A stretch of DNA of 64,000 nt. Origin: Mikania micrantha (Eukaryota; Streptophyta; Magnoliopsida; Asterales; Asteraceae). The stretch spans positions 63,111,433 to 63,175,432 of the forward strand of contig CM018695.1 in the NCBI GenBank assembly GCA_009363875.1, read 5' to 3'. The position numbers were made by a program, and so were the translations under genes. Positions 63,782 through 64,000 of the stretch are shown piece by piece (position 1 is the first letter of the stretch; each line of letters begins with the position of its first letter). The notes under the pieces are model-generated. The model did not search any database, was not told where the DNA came from, and worked only from the letters and a program-made list of their open reading frames with translations.

Positions 63782-64000
63782 ACGACTTAAAGCTCTTCTC
63801 ATATAAAGTTAGCAATTAAAAAATTATAATATTATTGTCATTTATAATCATTCAATAGTAGTAAGATAATAATAACCACCTAAAACTCGCATCAAACAAT
63901 TCTACCCAATTAAAAAAATTGAACCATACCAATTACTCTGCCGATATGAGTACTAAATCATAACGACGATAACAATATCATAAATATTAAAATATTCTCT
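63782..64000. other. AT-rich intergenic DNA to window end
   Basis: No feature recognised. Confidence 0.5.

Overview
This window looks like repeat-dense nuclear DNA of a flowering plant. It is AT-rich, has no bacterial gene organisation, and carries split coding fragments, chromovirus-type Ty3/gypsy retrotransposons with 2-4 kb LTRs, hAT, Harbinger and Helitron DNA transposons, an endogenous pararetrovirus relic and an S-domain receptor-kinase relic. The repeat style (GAACC-rich LTRs, TAGGGNTGT hAT miniature elements) made me think of Asteraceae, but that is an impression rather than something the sequence proves. I see no intact host protein-coding gene and no rRNA, tRNA or CRISPR array. Every recognisable coding stretch is a fragment or carries stops or frameshifts.

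Layout. 1-9808: right-hand part of a putative Helitron (3' hairpin plus CTAG at 9808). It holds a near-identical 2.27 kb direct repeat (1-2266 and 6902-9168) and fragments of at least three unrelated host genes: ribosomal protein S15a, aconitase and endonuclease III (NTH1). 9809-11232: TA microsatellites, a terminal-inverted-repeat miniature element and AT-rich DNA. 11233-14500, minus strand: decayed Caulimoviridae-type pararetrovirus (movement protein, coat region, zinc knuckle, protease; no reverse transcriptase). 15302-17597, minus strand: S-domain (G-type lectin) receptor-kinase pseudogene, split by a 1,128 bp hAT element with a perfect 8 bp target duplication. 17781-18432: PIF/Harbinger transposase fragment.

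18433-49190 is a pile-up of chromovirus retrotransposons. Family A forms a tandem LTR-internal-LTR-internal array (18743-32367). It is fused through about 10 bp of microhomology to an antisense gag/protease fragment D (32368-34913), which lies head-to-head with a sense family-B element (34911-49190). B's reverse transcriptase is split by an antisense element C (LTR 38137-42507 plus a gag remnant). B ends in a 3' LTR (45747-49190) that carries its own hAT miniature element.

49191-53907 is unclassified AT-rich DNA with a degenerate direct duplication. 53908-58647 is a solo LTR (TSD CCAAG) containing an oppositely oriented solo LTR (TSD CCTTT) and a hAT miniature element (TSD CTCAGCAC). 58809-64000 holds two more hAT miniature elements with 7/8-8/8 target duplications, an inverted-repeat element with a 33 bp minisatellite, and a foldback element.

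The most informative content is structural: nested insertions datable by their target-site duplications, multi-gene capture in the Helitron, and unusual internal architecture of the LTRs (dispersed GAACCT motifs, a seven-copy 74 bp minisatellite, duplicated TATA core, hairpin array). I found no convincing new enzymatic or defence system.
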